Shown piece after piece: positions 34,001 to 46,427 of a DNA stretch of 64,000 nucleotides; the stretch's first letter is position 1, and every line of letters starts with the position of its first letter. The position numbers were made by a program, and so were the translations under genes. The stretch is from Ceratodon purpureus. Taxonomy: Eukaryota; Streptophyta; Bryopsida; Pseudoditrichales; Ditrichaceae. The stretch lies in NCBI GenBank assembly GCA_014871385.1, contig CM026422.1, positions 8,951,374 to 9,015,373 on the forward strand. Direction: 5' to 3'. The notes beneath the pieces were generated by a model. The model did no database searches and was not told the DNA's origin. It saw only the letters and a program-made list of their open reading frames with translations.

Positions 34001-37000
34001 TAGGCTTGGGTGAAGTTATTAGAGGACCCCGCCAGGACATCCTTCAGTGAGGAATTGATGATGAGCTCGCGGTTGTTGCTCCCCTCCTCCTCACCTACAT
34101 TAATGTTCGGGACCTGAGTGAGAGCTTCTTCGTACGTAGAGTCCACATTGCGCTTTGTGCCCCTTGAGTTCGGAGGTGCCTGTGATCCCGAATTGCTTAT
34201 AGGACTTTTTACAACATCCCCGCCGGGAGACTTCACTTTCCTCTTGCCTTTCTTCGAACTCTTCTCCGCGGCCTTCTGCTGCTTCTCCTCCTCCCTCTGG
34301 AGCGCCTTCTCCTCGGCCTCCTTGATCTTCTGTGCCTTCCTGCGATCCTCCTCAACGCGGCGCTTCAAGGCCTTTGCTCTCTCTGCCTCGTCTTCGATCC
34401 CGAGAAGATCTTGCATCTCAGCCCCAGATTCACCTACGGAGTCTCTCGACTTCCTGAGCTCAACTTCAAACGATGGGGTGAAGCTGGATAGGCAATCTAG
34501 GTACCACGCACCGGCGCTAAGATGCGATGTGGTCCAGGTTCGTTGCTGAGCAGCAGAAAACATGCAACTGGGACTGGAGCGATCAACCCAAGCCTGAAGA
34601 AATATCGGAAGATCATCCTTTAAGATTGCCCCTTTCGCCAGTAGCTCGTACTTGAAGTACCTGCATTACGTACGACCAACATGTAAGTTACAGCCTGAAC
34701 CAGCAGTAGTCATTGGCACCGAGGCATTGTACCTAGGGCAGCGAGGTAGCTAGAAAGCGCTCTAGAACAAACAAGAAGAACTACATGCACTGAGCTGGTG
34801 CCCTGAGCATGGGCTGCGAGGTTGCTTCAATGGGCCCCAGAGCAGCAAGAAGAACATGATGCACTCATCACAGTTGGAGCCCTCAGCAGGAGCCCTCGGC
34901 ACCGAGGCATTATGCCAGGGGCTGCGAGGTTGCTTCACAGGGCTCTAGAAAAGACATGATGAATTACATGCACTGACCAGAGCTGGAGCCCTCAGCAACT
35001 GTCCTCGGCACCGAGGCATTATGCCAAGGGCTGCGAGGTTGCTTCAGTGGGCCCCAGAGCAGCAAGAAGAACATGATGCACTCATCACAGTTGGAGCCCT
35101 CAGCAGGAGCCCTCGGCACCGAGGCATTTTGCCAGGGGCTGCGAGGTTGCTTCACAGGGCTCTAGAATAAACATGAAGAACTACGTGCACTGACCAGAGC
35201 TGGAGCCCTCAGCAACTGTCCTCGGCACCGAGGCATTATGCCAAGGGCTGCGAGGTTGCTTCAGTGGGCCCCAGAGCAGCAAGAAGAACTACATGCACTG
35301 ACCAGAGATGGAGCCCTCAGCAACTGTCCTCGGCACCGAGGCATTATGCCAGGGGCTGCGAGGTTGCTTCACAGGGCTCTAGAATAAACATGAAGAACTA
35401 CATGCACTGACCAGAGCTGGAGCCCTCAGCAACTGTCCTCGGCACCGAGGCATTATGCCAGGGGCTGCGAGGTTGCTTCAGTGGGCCCCAGAGCAGCAAG
35501 AAGAACTACATGCACTGACCAGAGCTGGAGCCCTCAGCAACTGTCCTCGGCACCGAGGCATTATGCCAAGGGCTGCGAGGTTGCTTCAGTGGGCCCCAGA
35601 GCAGCAAGAAGAACATGATGCACTCATCACAGTTGGAGCCCTCAGCAGGAGCCCTCGGCACCGAGGCATTTTGCCAGGGGCTGCGAGGTTGCTTCACAGG
35701 GCTCTAGAATAAACATGAAGAACTACATGCACTGACCAGAGCTGGAGCCCTCAGCAACTGTCCTCGGCACCGAGGCATTATGCCAAGGGCTGCGAGGTTG
35801 CTTCAGTGGGCCCCAGAGCAGCAAGAAGAACATGATGCACTCATCACAGTTGGAGCCCTCAGCAGGAGCCCTCGGCACCGAGGCATTATGCCAGGGGCTG
35901 CGAGGTTGCTTCACAGGGCTCTAGAATAAACATGAAGAACTACATGCACTGTCCAGAGCTGGAGCCCTCAGCAACTGTCCTCGGCACCGAGGCATTATGC
36001 CAAGGGCTGCGAGGTTGCTTCAAGAGGATGCTCATAGTAAACTAAGTGAAGATAAGAGAATTACCTGTAAAGGACTCTTCGAACCACTAAGTCGGACCCC
36101 TTGAAATCCTTGAAGTCGGTTGACTTGGTGAAGGCGTCAGTACCTTTGAAGTACGACAAGAAGGCATGGTCAAATAGCTTCATTCTGCAATCCTCTACGT
36201 ACGTCTCCAAACCCATGGGCTCTGTTGAGACGTTCATGTTGATTGGAGGTCGGTCCGAGCGGAGAATGTCGTCCAGAGAAGTGGATGCTTCCTCACTCAA
36301 CTGAAAGATCGACCAGGCATACGTAATTAAATTAAGTAAGCAGAAGTTAACAATAGGATCGAAACAAAAATACAGCATAGCATTACAGTGTAGTGGAGAG
36401 ATATGACTCACTGCTGCCCAGAAGCATGCCCTTCCCAGCCAATGGGTGAGCCTCTGCTCGTTGCATGGTTTAGGTGGTAGGCACCGGGCCTCTCTTGTGG
36501 CTATAGAGGAGTTGAATAACTCGAGCCATCTGATCTTCGCGGTTGAAGAAGCCTTCGCCGTTGCTATCAGTTGCAGCTTTTCAAGATTCAACTCGGCGCC
36601 CGTGGAGCCGTTCAACGAGTAGTGCCGCTCAATCTGAATTGGCAGACCCCGAACCAAGATCAGTATGGCATAATCAGTGGTGTTCTTATTCGATAGATCG
36701 GTGGAGCATGATGTATGGTAGTCCGGAGAAATGGAAACAATACCTCTTTCAAGAAACCTGGTGTTAGGTCCGGGTTAGCGACCGCTGTTAACTTGTTCAT
36801 TTTCTTTATCAAGTTCTCGGTCTTCTTTGCAGCCGCCAACTTCATTGCAGCTGCTTTATCTTTCTCGGCGACGTCACCCTCAGCATTCTCGAGGTAAGCA
36901 CGTAGCCCCTCGTCTGCTGCTCTGCTGATCTCATGCTGCACCAAGCGAGAAACATGTCAAATTATGATAGAACGAATCATAGCGAGAAGTGGGGATTTGA

Positions 37001-40000
37001 CAATACTCACCAAAAAAACGGAATGCAGTAATCAGAGGTAATGCCCCAAGCATTAGTCCTCGGCAACAACGCATTATGGCAAGGGCTGCCAGGCATGAAG
37101 CCAAGGGCTCTAGAACTGAGGAAACGACATACATGCAGTGACCAGCATTGGAGCCCCGAGCATTTGACCTCGGCACCGAGGCATTAAGCCAAGGGCTGCG
37201 AGGTTGCTTCAAAGGGCTCGAGTACTAAGAAGACAGAAGACATGCACTGAGCAGAGTTGGTACCCCCAGCATAAGTCCTCCGCACCGAGGCAATAGGCCA
37301 TGGGATGCGAGGCTGCTTCACAGGGCTCTAACACTGAGAGTAAAAACGACATGCTGTGACCACAGTTGGAGCCCCCAGCATTGCTCGTCGGCACATACAG
37401 AGGGAAATTTATAAAACAATTAGAGATGATGAATCTCATGGTGTACCTGGTAAATGAAACTAGTGAATACATTCACAGGTAATGTGTACCACGTTCCGTG
37501 CTTTGTTTTCCTGCATCTCTTTACATCCGAGGGGGACAACAGCTCCTTAAATTGCTCGAAGGGCATGAGGCCGTACTTTTGAACTCTGAAAAGGGTGTGA
37601 ACATCGTTCGTCTTCACATGACTGTCCTCGGTATGCCTGGCACAGGTACAACAGAACCAGATTTAATGTACTAACATGAAATACAGAAGGAATCGTAATA
37701 ATGGAAAGATAACCACGATTAAGACTTTAGGAAACTTACTTGTTGATATTGTGCATGACCTGCATCACTAACCCGATTCTACCCTTTGTGTCCAGAAGGA
37801 TAGAGTCCACAAGGTAATGCCACGATTCGTCGGTCTTGTGTAGGCGCTCAATATGGTTTAACCATGCTTGACAACGATGATTACCGTCACAAACAAAGAA
37901 CATTAGATCTGCATATCCTGCAAGCTCCGGGATCGATAGCAAGAAATCATTAAACTGATCGTTCTTCTTGTTCCAGATAGGGCCCCATCTGGCCTTATCA
38001 GCAGCCGAAACTTCCCTAGTCCTACCTCCTTCATCTGTAATGGACACGTAAAACACAGATGCCCCCTCCCGGTACCCGTGCGAGAACTCCTCTTCCAGTT
38101 TCGACAGGTCGCACTGCATCATCGGGCGCACAATAGGCATTGGCTGCATTCTGCACAGAGGAATGTCTATACGTGAATAAGCGAAAGGCTTCACTCTCAG
38201 ACTCGAAATAGTAGTGACAGAGTTAAGCTTCTGGCGAGATCGAATCTCGTCTAGATCTCCAGTGAAAGCGTCGTCATCATCAACCGAGTCCTCGTCCTTT
38301 TCGGTGTTTCCTGGCGTGTCCTCTTCAAACTGGGGAGCATCCATCCCGCCATCAGCCTGGAAAATGGAGACCATGTACACAATAGAACTTTAAAACGATG
38401 GAGACCACAGACACAATGCACCTTTAAAACAAACATAAGAGGACCAAAACTGGAGGCCCCAGCCGGAGTCCTCGGCACCGAGGCATTACGCCAAGGGCTG
38501 CGAGGCTGCTCAAGGGGCACACAATGCAACTTACAAATCAACATAACATGACCAAAATTGGAGCCCCCAGCATAAGTCCTCGGCACCGAGGCTTCATGCC
38601 GAGGGCTGCGAGGCTGCTCAAGGGGCACACAATGCAACTTACAAATCACCATAACAAGACCAGAGCAGGAGCCCCCAGCATAAGTCCTCGGCACCGAGGC
38701 ATGAAGCCAAGGGCTGCGAGGCTGCTAGAGGGGCACAGAATGCAACCTTAAAATGTAAAAAAAAGGACCAAAAATGGAGCCCCCAGCATAAGTCCTCGGC
38801 ACCGAGGCTTCATGCCAAGGGCTGCGAGGCTGCTGAAGGGGCACACAATGCAACTTACAAATCAACATAACATGACCAAAATTGGAGCCCCCAGCATAAG
38901 TCCTCGGCACCGAGGCATTACGCCAAGGGCTGCGAGGCTGCTCAAGGGGCACACAATGCAACTTACAAATCAACATAACATGACCAAAATTGGAGCCCCC
39001 AGCATAAGTCCTCGGCACCGAGGCTTCATGCCGAGGGCTGCGAGGCTGCTCAAGGGGCACACAATGCAACTTACAAATCACCATAACAAGACCAGAGCAG
39101 GAGCCCCCAGCATAAGTCCTCGGCACCGAGGCATGAAGCCAAGGGCTGCGAGGCTGCTAGAGGGGCACAGAATGCAACCTTAAAATGTAAAAAAAAGGAC
39201 CAAAAATGGAGCCCCCAGCATAAGTCCTCGGCACCGAGGCTTCATGCCAAGGGCTGCGAGGCTGCTGAAGGGGCACACAATGCAACATACAAATCAACAT
39301 AACATGACCAAAATTGGAGCCCCCAGCATAAGTCCTCGGCACCGAGGCTTCATGCCAAGGGCTGCGAGGCTGCTAGGGGGGCACACAATGCAACTTACAA
39401 ATCAACATAAAAAGACCAAAATTGGAGCCCCCAGCATAAGTCCTCGGCACCGAGGCTTCATGCCAAGTGCTGCGAGGCTGCTCAAGGGGCACACAATGCA
39501 ACTTACAAATCACCATAACAAGACCAGAGCAGGAGCCCCCAGCATAAGTCCTCGGCACCGAGGCTTCATGCCAAGGGCTGCGAGGGTGCTAGGGGGGCAC
39601 ACAATGCAACTTACAAATCACCATAACAAGACGATGGTCGTACCTGATTGTTGCTTGGTGTTGCGTCGACGTCATCCTCTCCTCCGCTCATGGTTACTGG
39701 ACCACCTTTTCGTGGCACCTGTTCCAAAAGAGAAACAACATATATTGGTCAGTCTTAGTTCCCTAAGGAGGACTGATCAACACTAAAAGACCAGAGGAGG
39801 AGCCCACAGCGTAAGTCCTCGGCACCGAGGCTTCATGCCAAGGGCTGCGAGGCTGCTTAAGGGGCACACAATGCAACTTACAAATCAACCTAACAAGACC
39901 AGAGCAGGAGCCCCCAGCATAAGTCCTCGGCACCGAGGCTTCATGCCAGGGGCTGCGAGGCTGCTCAAGGGGCACACAATGCAACTTACAAATCAACATA

Positions 40001-43000
40001 ACAAGACCAAAATTGGAGCCCCCAGCATAAGTCCTCGGCACCGAGGCTTCATGCCAAGGGCTGCGAGGCTGCTAGGGGGGCACACAATGCAACTTACAAA
40101 TCAACCTAACAAGACCAGAGCAGGAGCCCCCAGCATAAGTCCTCGGCACCGAGGCTTGATGCCAAGGGCTGCGAGGCTGCTCAAGGGGCACACAATGCAA
40201 CTTACAAATCAACATAACAAGAGCAAAATTGGAGCCCCCAGCATAAGTCCTCGGCACCGAGGCTTCATGCCAAGGGCTGCGAGGCTGCTGAAGGGGCACA
40301 CAATGCAACTTACAAATCAACATAACATGACCAAAATTGGAGCCCCCAGCATAAGTCCTCGGCACCGAGGCTTCATGCCAAGGGCTGCGAGGCTGCTGAA
40401 GGGGCACACAATGCAACTTACAAATCAACATAACATGACCAAAATTGGAGCCCCCAGCATAAGTCCTCGGCACCGAGGCTTCATGCCAAGGGCTGCGAGG
40501 CTGCTGAAGGGGCACACAATGCAACTTACAAATCAACATAACATGACCAAAATTGGAGCCCCCAGCATAAGTCCTCGGCACCGAGGCATGAAGCCAAGGG
40601 CTGCGAGGCTGCTAGAGGGGCACAGAATGCAACTTACAAATCAACATAACAAGACCAAAATTGGAGCCCCCAGCATAAGTCCTCGGCACCGAGGCTTCAT
40701 GCCAAGGGCTGCGAGGCTGCTAGGGGGGCACACAATGCAACTTACAAATCAACATAAAAAGACCAAAATTGGAGCCCCCAGCATAAGTCCTCGGCACCGA
40801 GGCTTCATGCCAAGTGCTGCGAGGCTGCTCAAGGGGCACACAATGCAACTTACAAATCACCATAACAAGACCAGAGCAGGAGCCCCCAGCATAAGTCCTC
40901 GGCACCGAGGCATGAAGCCAAGGGCTGCGAGGCTGCTAGAGGGGCACAGAATGCAACCTTAAAATGTAAAAAAAAGGACCAAAAAGGGAGCCCCAGCATA
41001 AGTCCTCGGCACCGAGGCTTCATGCCAAGGGCTGCGAGGCTGCTGAAGGGGCACACAATGCAACTTACAAATCAACATAACATGACCAAAATTGGAGCCC
41101 CCAGCATAAGTCCTCGGCACCGAGGCATGAAGCCAAGGGCTGCGAGGCTGCTAGAGGGGCACAGAATGCAACTTACAAATCAACATAACAAGACCAAAAT
41201 TGGAGCCCCCAGCATAAGTCCTCGGCACCGAGGCTTCATGCCAAGGGCTGCGAGGCTGCTAGGGGGGCACACAATGCAACTTACAAATCAACATAAAAAG
41301 ACCAAAATTGGAGCCCCCAGCATAAGTCCTCGGCACCGAGGCTTCATGCCAAGTGCTGCGAGGCTGCTCAAGGGGCACACAATGCAACTTACAAATCACC
41401 ATAACAAGACCAGAGCAGGAGCCCCCAGCATAAGTCCTCGGCACCGAGGCATGAAGCCAAGGGCTGCGAGGCTGCTAGAGGGGCACAGAATGCAACCTTA
41501 AAATGTAAAAAAAAGGACCAAAAAGGGAGCCCCCAGCATAAGTCCTCGGCACCGAGGCATCATGCCAAGGGCTGCGAGGCTGCTGAAGGGGCACACAATG
41601 CAACTTACAAATCAACATAACATGACCAAAATTGGAGCCCCCAGCATAAGTCCTCGGCACCGAGGCTTCATGCCAAGGGCTGCGAGGCTGCTCAAGGGGC
41701 ACACAATGCAACTTACAAATCACCATAACAAGACCAGAGCAGGAGCCCCCAGCATAAGTCCTCGGCACCGAGGCATGAAGCCAAGGGCTGCGAGGCTGCT
41801 GGAGGGGCACAGAATGCAACCTTAAAATAAAAAAAAAAGGACCAAAAATGGAGCCCCCAGCATAAGTCCTCGGCACCGAGGCTTCATGCCAAGGGCTGCG
41901 AGGCTGCTCAAGGGGCACACAATGCAACTTACAAATCAACATAACATGACCAAAATTGGAGCCCCCAGCATAAGTCCTCGGCACCGAGGCTTCATGCCAA
42001 GTGCTGCGAGGCTGCTCAAGGGGCACACAATGCAACTTACAAATCACCATAACAAGACCAGAGCAGGAGCCCCCAGCATAAGTCCTCGGCACCGAGGCCT
42101 GAAGCCAAGGGCTGCGAGGCTGCTAGAGGGGCACAGAATGCAACCTTAAAATGTAAAGAAAAGGACCAAAAATGGAGCCCCCAGCATAAGTCCTCGGCAC
42201 CGAGGCTTCATGCCAAGGGCTGCGAGGCTGCTGAAGGGGCACACAATGCAACTTACAAATCAACATAACATGACCAAAATTGGAGCCCCCAGCATAAGTC
42301 CTCGTCACCGAGGCTTCATGCCAAGGGCTGCGAGGCTGCTCAAGGGGCACACAATGCTACTTACAAATCAACATAACAAGACCAGAGCAGGTGCCCCCAG
42401 CATAAGTCCTCGGCACCGAGGCATGAAGCCAAGGGCTGCGAGGCTGCTAGAGGGGCACAGAATGCAACCTTAAAATGTAAAAAAAAGGACCAAAAAGGGA
42501 GCCCCCAGCATAAGTCCTCGGCACCGAGGCATCATGCCAAGGGCTGCGAGGCTGCTGAAGGGGCACACAATGCAACTTACAAATCAACATAACATGACCA
42601 AAATTGGAGCCCCCAGCATAAGTCCTCGGCACCGAGGCTTCATGCCAAGGGCTGCGAGGCTGCTCAAGGGGCACACAATGCAACTTACAAATCACCATAA
42701 CAAGACCAGAGCAGGAGCCCCCAGCATAAGTCCTCGGCACCGAGGCATGAAGCCAAGGGCTGCGAGGCTGCTGGAGGGGCACAGAATGCAACCTTAAAAT
42801 AAAAAAAAAAGGACCAAAAATGGAGCCCCCAGCATAAGTCCTCGGCACCGAGGCTTCATGCCAAGGGCTGCGAGGCTGCTCAAGGGGCACACAATGCAAC
42901 TTACAAATCAACATAACATGACCAAAATTGGAGCCCCCAGCATAAGTCCTCGGCACCGAGGCTTCATGCCAAGGGCTGCGAGGCTGCTACGGGGGCCCAC

Positions 43001-45364
43001 AATGCAACTTACAAATCACCATAACAAGACGATGGTCGTACCTGATTGTTGCTTGGTGTTGCGTCGACGTCATCCTCTCCTCCGCTCATGGTTACTGGAC
43101 CACCTTTTCGTGGCACCTGTTCCAAAAGAGAAACAACATATATTGGTCAGTCTTAGTTCCCTAAGGAGGACTGATCAACACTAAAAGACCAGAGGAGGAG
43201 CCCACAGCGTAAGTCCTCGGCACCGAGGCTTCATGCCAAGGGCTGCGAGGCTGCTCAAGGGGCACACAATGCAACTTACAAATCAACATAACAAGACCAA
43301 AATTGGAGCCCCCAGCATAAGTCCTCGGCACCGAGGCTTCATGCCAAGGGCTGCGAGGCTGCTAGGGGGGCACACAATGCAACTTACAAATCAACCTAAC
43401 AAGACCAGAGCAGGAGCCCCCAGCATAAGTCCTCGGCACCGAGGCTTCGTGCCAAGGGCTGCGAGGCTGCTCAAGGGGCACACAATGCAACTTACAAATC
43501 AACATAACAAGAGCAAAATTGGAGCCCCCAGCATAAGTCCTCGGCACCGAGGCTTCATGCCAAGGGCTGCGAGGCTGCTAGGGGGGCACACAATGCAACT
43601 TACAAATCAACCTATCAAGACCAGAGCAGGAGCCCCCAGCATAAGTCCTCGGCACCGAGGCTTGATGCCAAGGGCTGCGAGGCTGCTCAAGGGGCACACA
43701 ATGCAACTTACAAATCAACATAACAAGACCAAAATTGGAGCCCCCAGCATAAGTCCTCGGCACCGAGGCTTCATGCCAAGGGCTGCGAGGCTGCTAGGGG
43801 GGCACACAATGCAACTTACAAATCAACCTAACAAGACCAGAGCAGGAGCCCCCAGCATAAGTCCTCGGCACCGAGGCTTGATGCCAAGGGCTGCGAGGCT
43901 GCTGAAGGAGCACACAATGCAACTTACAAATCAACAGAAGAAGCCTACACTTGGAGCCTCCGGCACAAGTCCAGGGCGCCGAGGCAGTATGCCGAGGGCT
44001 GCGGGGATGCGAGAAGGGAACACAATACAACTCACAAATCAACAAAAAACCACCAGACTGGGAGCCGCAGCGGGTGTACCCTAAACCGAGGGCTACGACG
44101 CTGCTTGAAATGGAGTGATATTACGACATGACCTGATCGGAGTTGGAGCCCAAGCATTAGCTCATACCTGATTGTTTGAGGGTGTTGCGATCATGACGTT
44201 GCCTCCTCTGGTCGCGATGAAAGGACCACCGCTGTCGCTGGTACTGCTTCCCGCACCGGTTTGAGGCTGCGACATCGAAATTTGTATTCTTTTAGAAAAC
44301 CCTGGATATTAGGTATCCTCGCGAGACCTAATGCTGTACTAACCAGAAGCTCCAATTACTCGAAATGGATGGCATCAACAAGCTAAAGGAAGACGTATAT
44401 AATGCAGAACATAATAACATATGAAGTCGTCACCTGAATATGGTTGCTGGGCTTCAGCTTTACTGGTGCTCGCATACTCCGGTCGACTGATTCTTCCTCC
44501 ATGTCGTCCTCGACTTCGATCTGCTCCAGGAGCTGTAGTAATAACTAAATGCTGAATGAGGTCTGCAGTGCAGGGGAATGGAAGACGAACAGAAGGGACA
44601 CCAAAATCACAAGGAACGCAGAATACTACGTAGGATGTCGTTGCGAGGCTGCATGCGCCCCCTCTCTCTTAACCTAGACCCGTCCCTCGTATATGATGCG
44701 GTCTGAATCGGCCCCCTAGGCTATTGCAACGAGAACTTGCCTCAGTCGGTGCCGACCCCGATATTACCGCCAACGAACTATTATTAAGGATTCGCTCTTT
44801 GCAATTTGTCAGTACGTAAATAATATGACAAGAACGCAAAAAATGAATTCATACGGCTCAAACATCGTTCAATCTGTCACCATTTTAATCACATGAGTAA
44901 TAGGCCTTATCGTCCGCAGGAAACGTCCCTCACTAAACCCTCAATTCCTAAACTACAGCCTACTCGATGACTATGTACTTGACAACTCTGAGGTAACCCA
45001 TACTCATGAGGACAGTGATTTCTATTGTCAACCAGAGAACGAAGTTGACAAGCGTATGCATGGTTCCCATTGAATTGGAGCATACCTTACTGCGAGGATT
45101 CTGGATGGGCGTTCCGTCCTCATCCACATAGTTCAGAGTTCGCGGTGAAACATCGTCTCGTCCAATCGAAGCGCCAGGCCGTCTAGTTTGTCCTCCGACA
45201 GCCTGACTAGAATTCCCTCCCTTCTTCCCCATCGCTGAACGCAAATTGTACGGGGATTCAGTGACCTCCGGAGCCGCTAACCTCCTCTTCCTCCGAAGAC
45301 GCCTCCGTTTCTGTACAGACCTGGATAACTCTGCCTGCGCCTTCGAAGCAGATCGTGTGATCAT
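31087..45364 (-). CDS. 15-exon gene: ParB-like domain plus beta-class DNA methyltransferase-like domain
   Basis: Exons (minus): 45364-45086, 44532-44434, 44266-44168, 43116-43042, 39718-39644, 38356-37740, 37636-37447, 36935-36744, 36633-36412, 36300-36065, 34660-33973, 33875-33474, 32079-31803, 31721-31520, 31423-31087. All have GT-AG sites and matching phases and give 3990 nt, 1329 aa, with no internal stop. Residues 1-93 are basic, like a nuclear signal. Residues 127-209 are three related small exons ending TPSNNQ. Residues about 250-415 end in FFVCDGNHRCQAWLNHIERL, where DGNHR recalls the ParB/sulfiredoxin fold. Residues about 780-850 are a charged coiled coil. DLIIADIPEG (about 963-972) fits methyltransferase motif IV and DPGSVVLDCTTSTGSS (about 1138-1153), followed by HIVGLEADQEIF, fits motif I. 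Order IV before I marks the permuted N4C/N6A class. DIPE replaces DPPY/SPPW, so activity is uncertain. Confidence 0.85.
32150..33425 (-). repeat. Hairpin minisatellite array in the intron between exons 12 and 13 (217-bp period)
   Basis: Two alternating units of about 108 bp form a 217-bp higher-order repeat. Each has CCTCGGTGCCGAGG on the minus strand, the sense strand of the host gene. About 12 hairpins are present. Stem halves are AGCCCTTGGCA or AGCCCCTGGCA and TTGCTGAGGGCT or CTGCTGAGGGCT. The 63-aa ORFs repeated every 217 bp are an effect of the period, not genes. Confidence 0.92.
34730..36025 (-). repeat. Hairpin minisatellite array in the intron between exons 10 and 11
   Basis: Same 217-bp higher-order family as 32150-33425, with at least ten units and some missing one half-unit. 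It is wholly inside the intron 36064-34661 and in sense orientation. The edge copy near 34710-34800 is diverged (GGCACCGAGGCATTGTACC), as expected at the end of a tandem array. Confidence 0.92.
37025..37395 (-). repeat. Diverged hairpin units in the intron between exons 7 and 8
   Basis: Three or four degraded units (about 37040, 37165, 37270, 37370) keep GAGCCC..AGCAT and parts of CCTCGGCACCGAGG, all sense to the host gene. They look older than the flanking arrays. Confidence 0.8.
38440..39620 (-). repeat. Hairpin minisatellite array in the intron between exons 5 and 6 (108-bp period)
   Basis: About eleven units of roughly 108 bp. Sense order: TGATTTGTAAGTTGCATTGTG, GCAGCCTCGCAGCCCTTGGC, CCTCGGTGCCGAGG, ACTTATGCTGGGGGCTCC. 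The array stops before exon 5 (39718-39644) and exon 6 (from 38356). Confidence 0.93.
39780..43020 (-). repeat. Largest hairpin minisatellite array, intron between exons 4 and 5
   Basis: About thirty 108-bp units with higher-order patterns: units with AAAATGTAAAAAAAAGGACC recur about every third or fourth position. It fills the intron 43041-39719 almost wholly. The open frames across it (up to 375 aa on either strand) come from a unit length that is a multiple of three and are not proteins. Confidence 0.93.
43190..44115 (-). repeat. Hairpin minisatellite array in the intron between exons 3 and 4
   Basis: About eight 108-bp units, the two at the upstream edge (43930-44110) clearly diverged (CCAGGGCGCCGAGG, CCTAAACCGAGG). 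The left border, including GAGGAGCCCACAGCG, is identical to that at 39790, a sign of segmental duplication. Confidence 0.92.
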
Positions 45365-45887
45365 CTCTGATTCTAATGGGCCATCCGAAGCATTACGTAA
45401 TGGCTTGAAAAAATAGCTGACGAGGGATCTATGAACCCCATAATATGTTGATTCTTTAAAATGTCTTAAAGCGTGTCATTATGAGCTAGACCTCGATTTA
45501 TAGTTCTCACTGACATTTGGGCCCTCCATAAGATATTTGGACGCTAATAGTTGTCTTAATGAATGAGCCGCCGTTGGCTGTACGTGGAATACATGAATTT
45601 AGTTACCTGATAATATTCCAATATCTACTCACCAGGACGTAGCATTTGTTCTGCAGCACAAGTTAGTTCACCTTTCATACTGTCACGTATTAACTGCATG
45701 TAAACAAGCATGCGAAGACTGCGCCGTCCCTGATTCATTCTTTGCATTAATATAGCCCTCCTAGACACGTGTTTTAACATGAGCCGAGGCTGCGTTCATT
45801 GTACTCCTATATAAGAAATGTCACTGGCTCCTCCATTCCCAGACGCATTTCCACACTGAGATTATCTTAGTAGAGGTTTCACTCGAG
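45365..45887. promoter_or_regulatory. Divergent promoter region of the giant element
   Basis: This 523-bp gap separates the start codons of the minus-strand ParB-like/methyltransferase gene (45364) and the plus-strand 151-aa ORF (45888). A minus-strand TATAAAT lies at 45502-45496, about 130 bp before its ATG. A plus-strand TATATAAG lies at 45808-45815, about 75 bp before its ATG. The two genes are probably expressed from one shared region. Confidence 0.65.
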
Positions 45888-46343
45888 ATGGAGGCAGAAC
45901 CGCTCATGTCCCCTTCTCGTATATTTCTAGATTCACAGGTAGTGGGAGAGTATGAGGTGTCCTTAGACGATTTTCAGGGTCCCTTTGATCCAGTTCCACA
46001 TTGCAGCTTGCCAGACTCCAAGAAGCCACCCACCCAAGTTGCTTCCATTCATGTCATGATTGTGGACGCCGAGGGCTGTGTCCAATCGGCCACAGCAACC
46101 ACGGTAGAAGGAGAACGGGCTGTGTGCGACGTTATTAGTGCAGCCCATGCGTACGCCAAAGTTGGAAACATCAAACCGGGGACCTACTCCAGATGTCTTT
46201 TAAGAAGCACCCCTCGTCCGAAAGGACGTAAGCTCCAAAGTAGAGGCTGCTGGACTGCAATTAGCACTCATGGGCTTCTTGAAGACAGTATCAAAGACTA
46301 CGATGCGAGGGAGCCATCCAGGAAACACATTCGTCGAGTTTAA
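45888..46343 (+). CDS. Unrecognised 151-aa protein of the giant element
   Basis: Single-exon ORF with TATATAAG 75 bp upstream of the ATG and AATAAA at 46428-46433 after the stop, so a separate transcription unit is likely. I do not recognise a domain. The segment VASIHVMIVDAEGCVQSATATTVEGERAVCDVI, then GNIKPGTYSRCLLRS, looks like a beta-rich fold. It faintly resembles the N-terminus of the adjacent transposase (FWFLKPGKYRVYGITES), so the two could share a domain. The basic tail (PRPKGRKLQSR, EPSRKHIRRV) may be nuclear or nucleic-acid binding. Function is unknown. Confidence 0.6.
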   Translation: MEAEPLMSPSRIFLDSQVVGEYEVSLDDFQGPFDPVPHCSLPDSKKPPTQVASIHVMIVDAEGCVQSATATTVEGERAVCDVISAAHAYAKVGNIKPGTYSRCLLRSTPRPKGRKLQSRGCWTAISTHGLLEDSIKDYDAREPSRKHIRRV

Positions 46344-46427
46344 CAGAGTAGTGGGATTAAAGACCTTGGAGTACGTGTACCTGAATGTGATCGGAATGGT
46401 TCTGCTGTAATGAAAGCGTTTCATTGT

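Noticed and set aside
32573-35914. 63-aa ORFs repeated every 217 bp
   Set aside because: Periodic by-product of the minisatellite unit, not conserved genes.
38440-44110. Long repetitive ORFs on both strands (up to 375 aa, MPRAARLL... or MPRTYAGG... repeats)
   Set aside because: They arise because the tandem unit is about 108 bp, a multiple of three, and lacks stops in some frames. They lie in introns of a gene with a consistent 15-exon model and have no domain.
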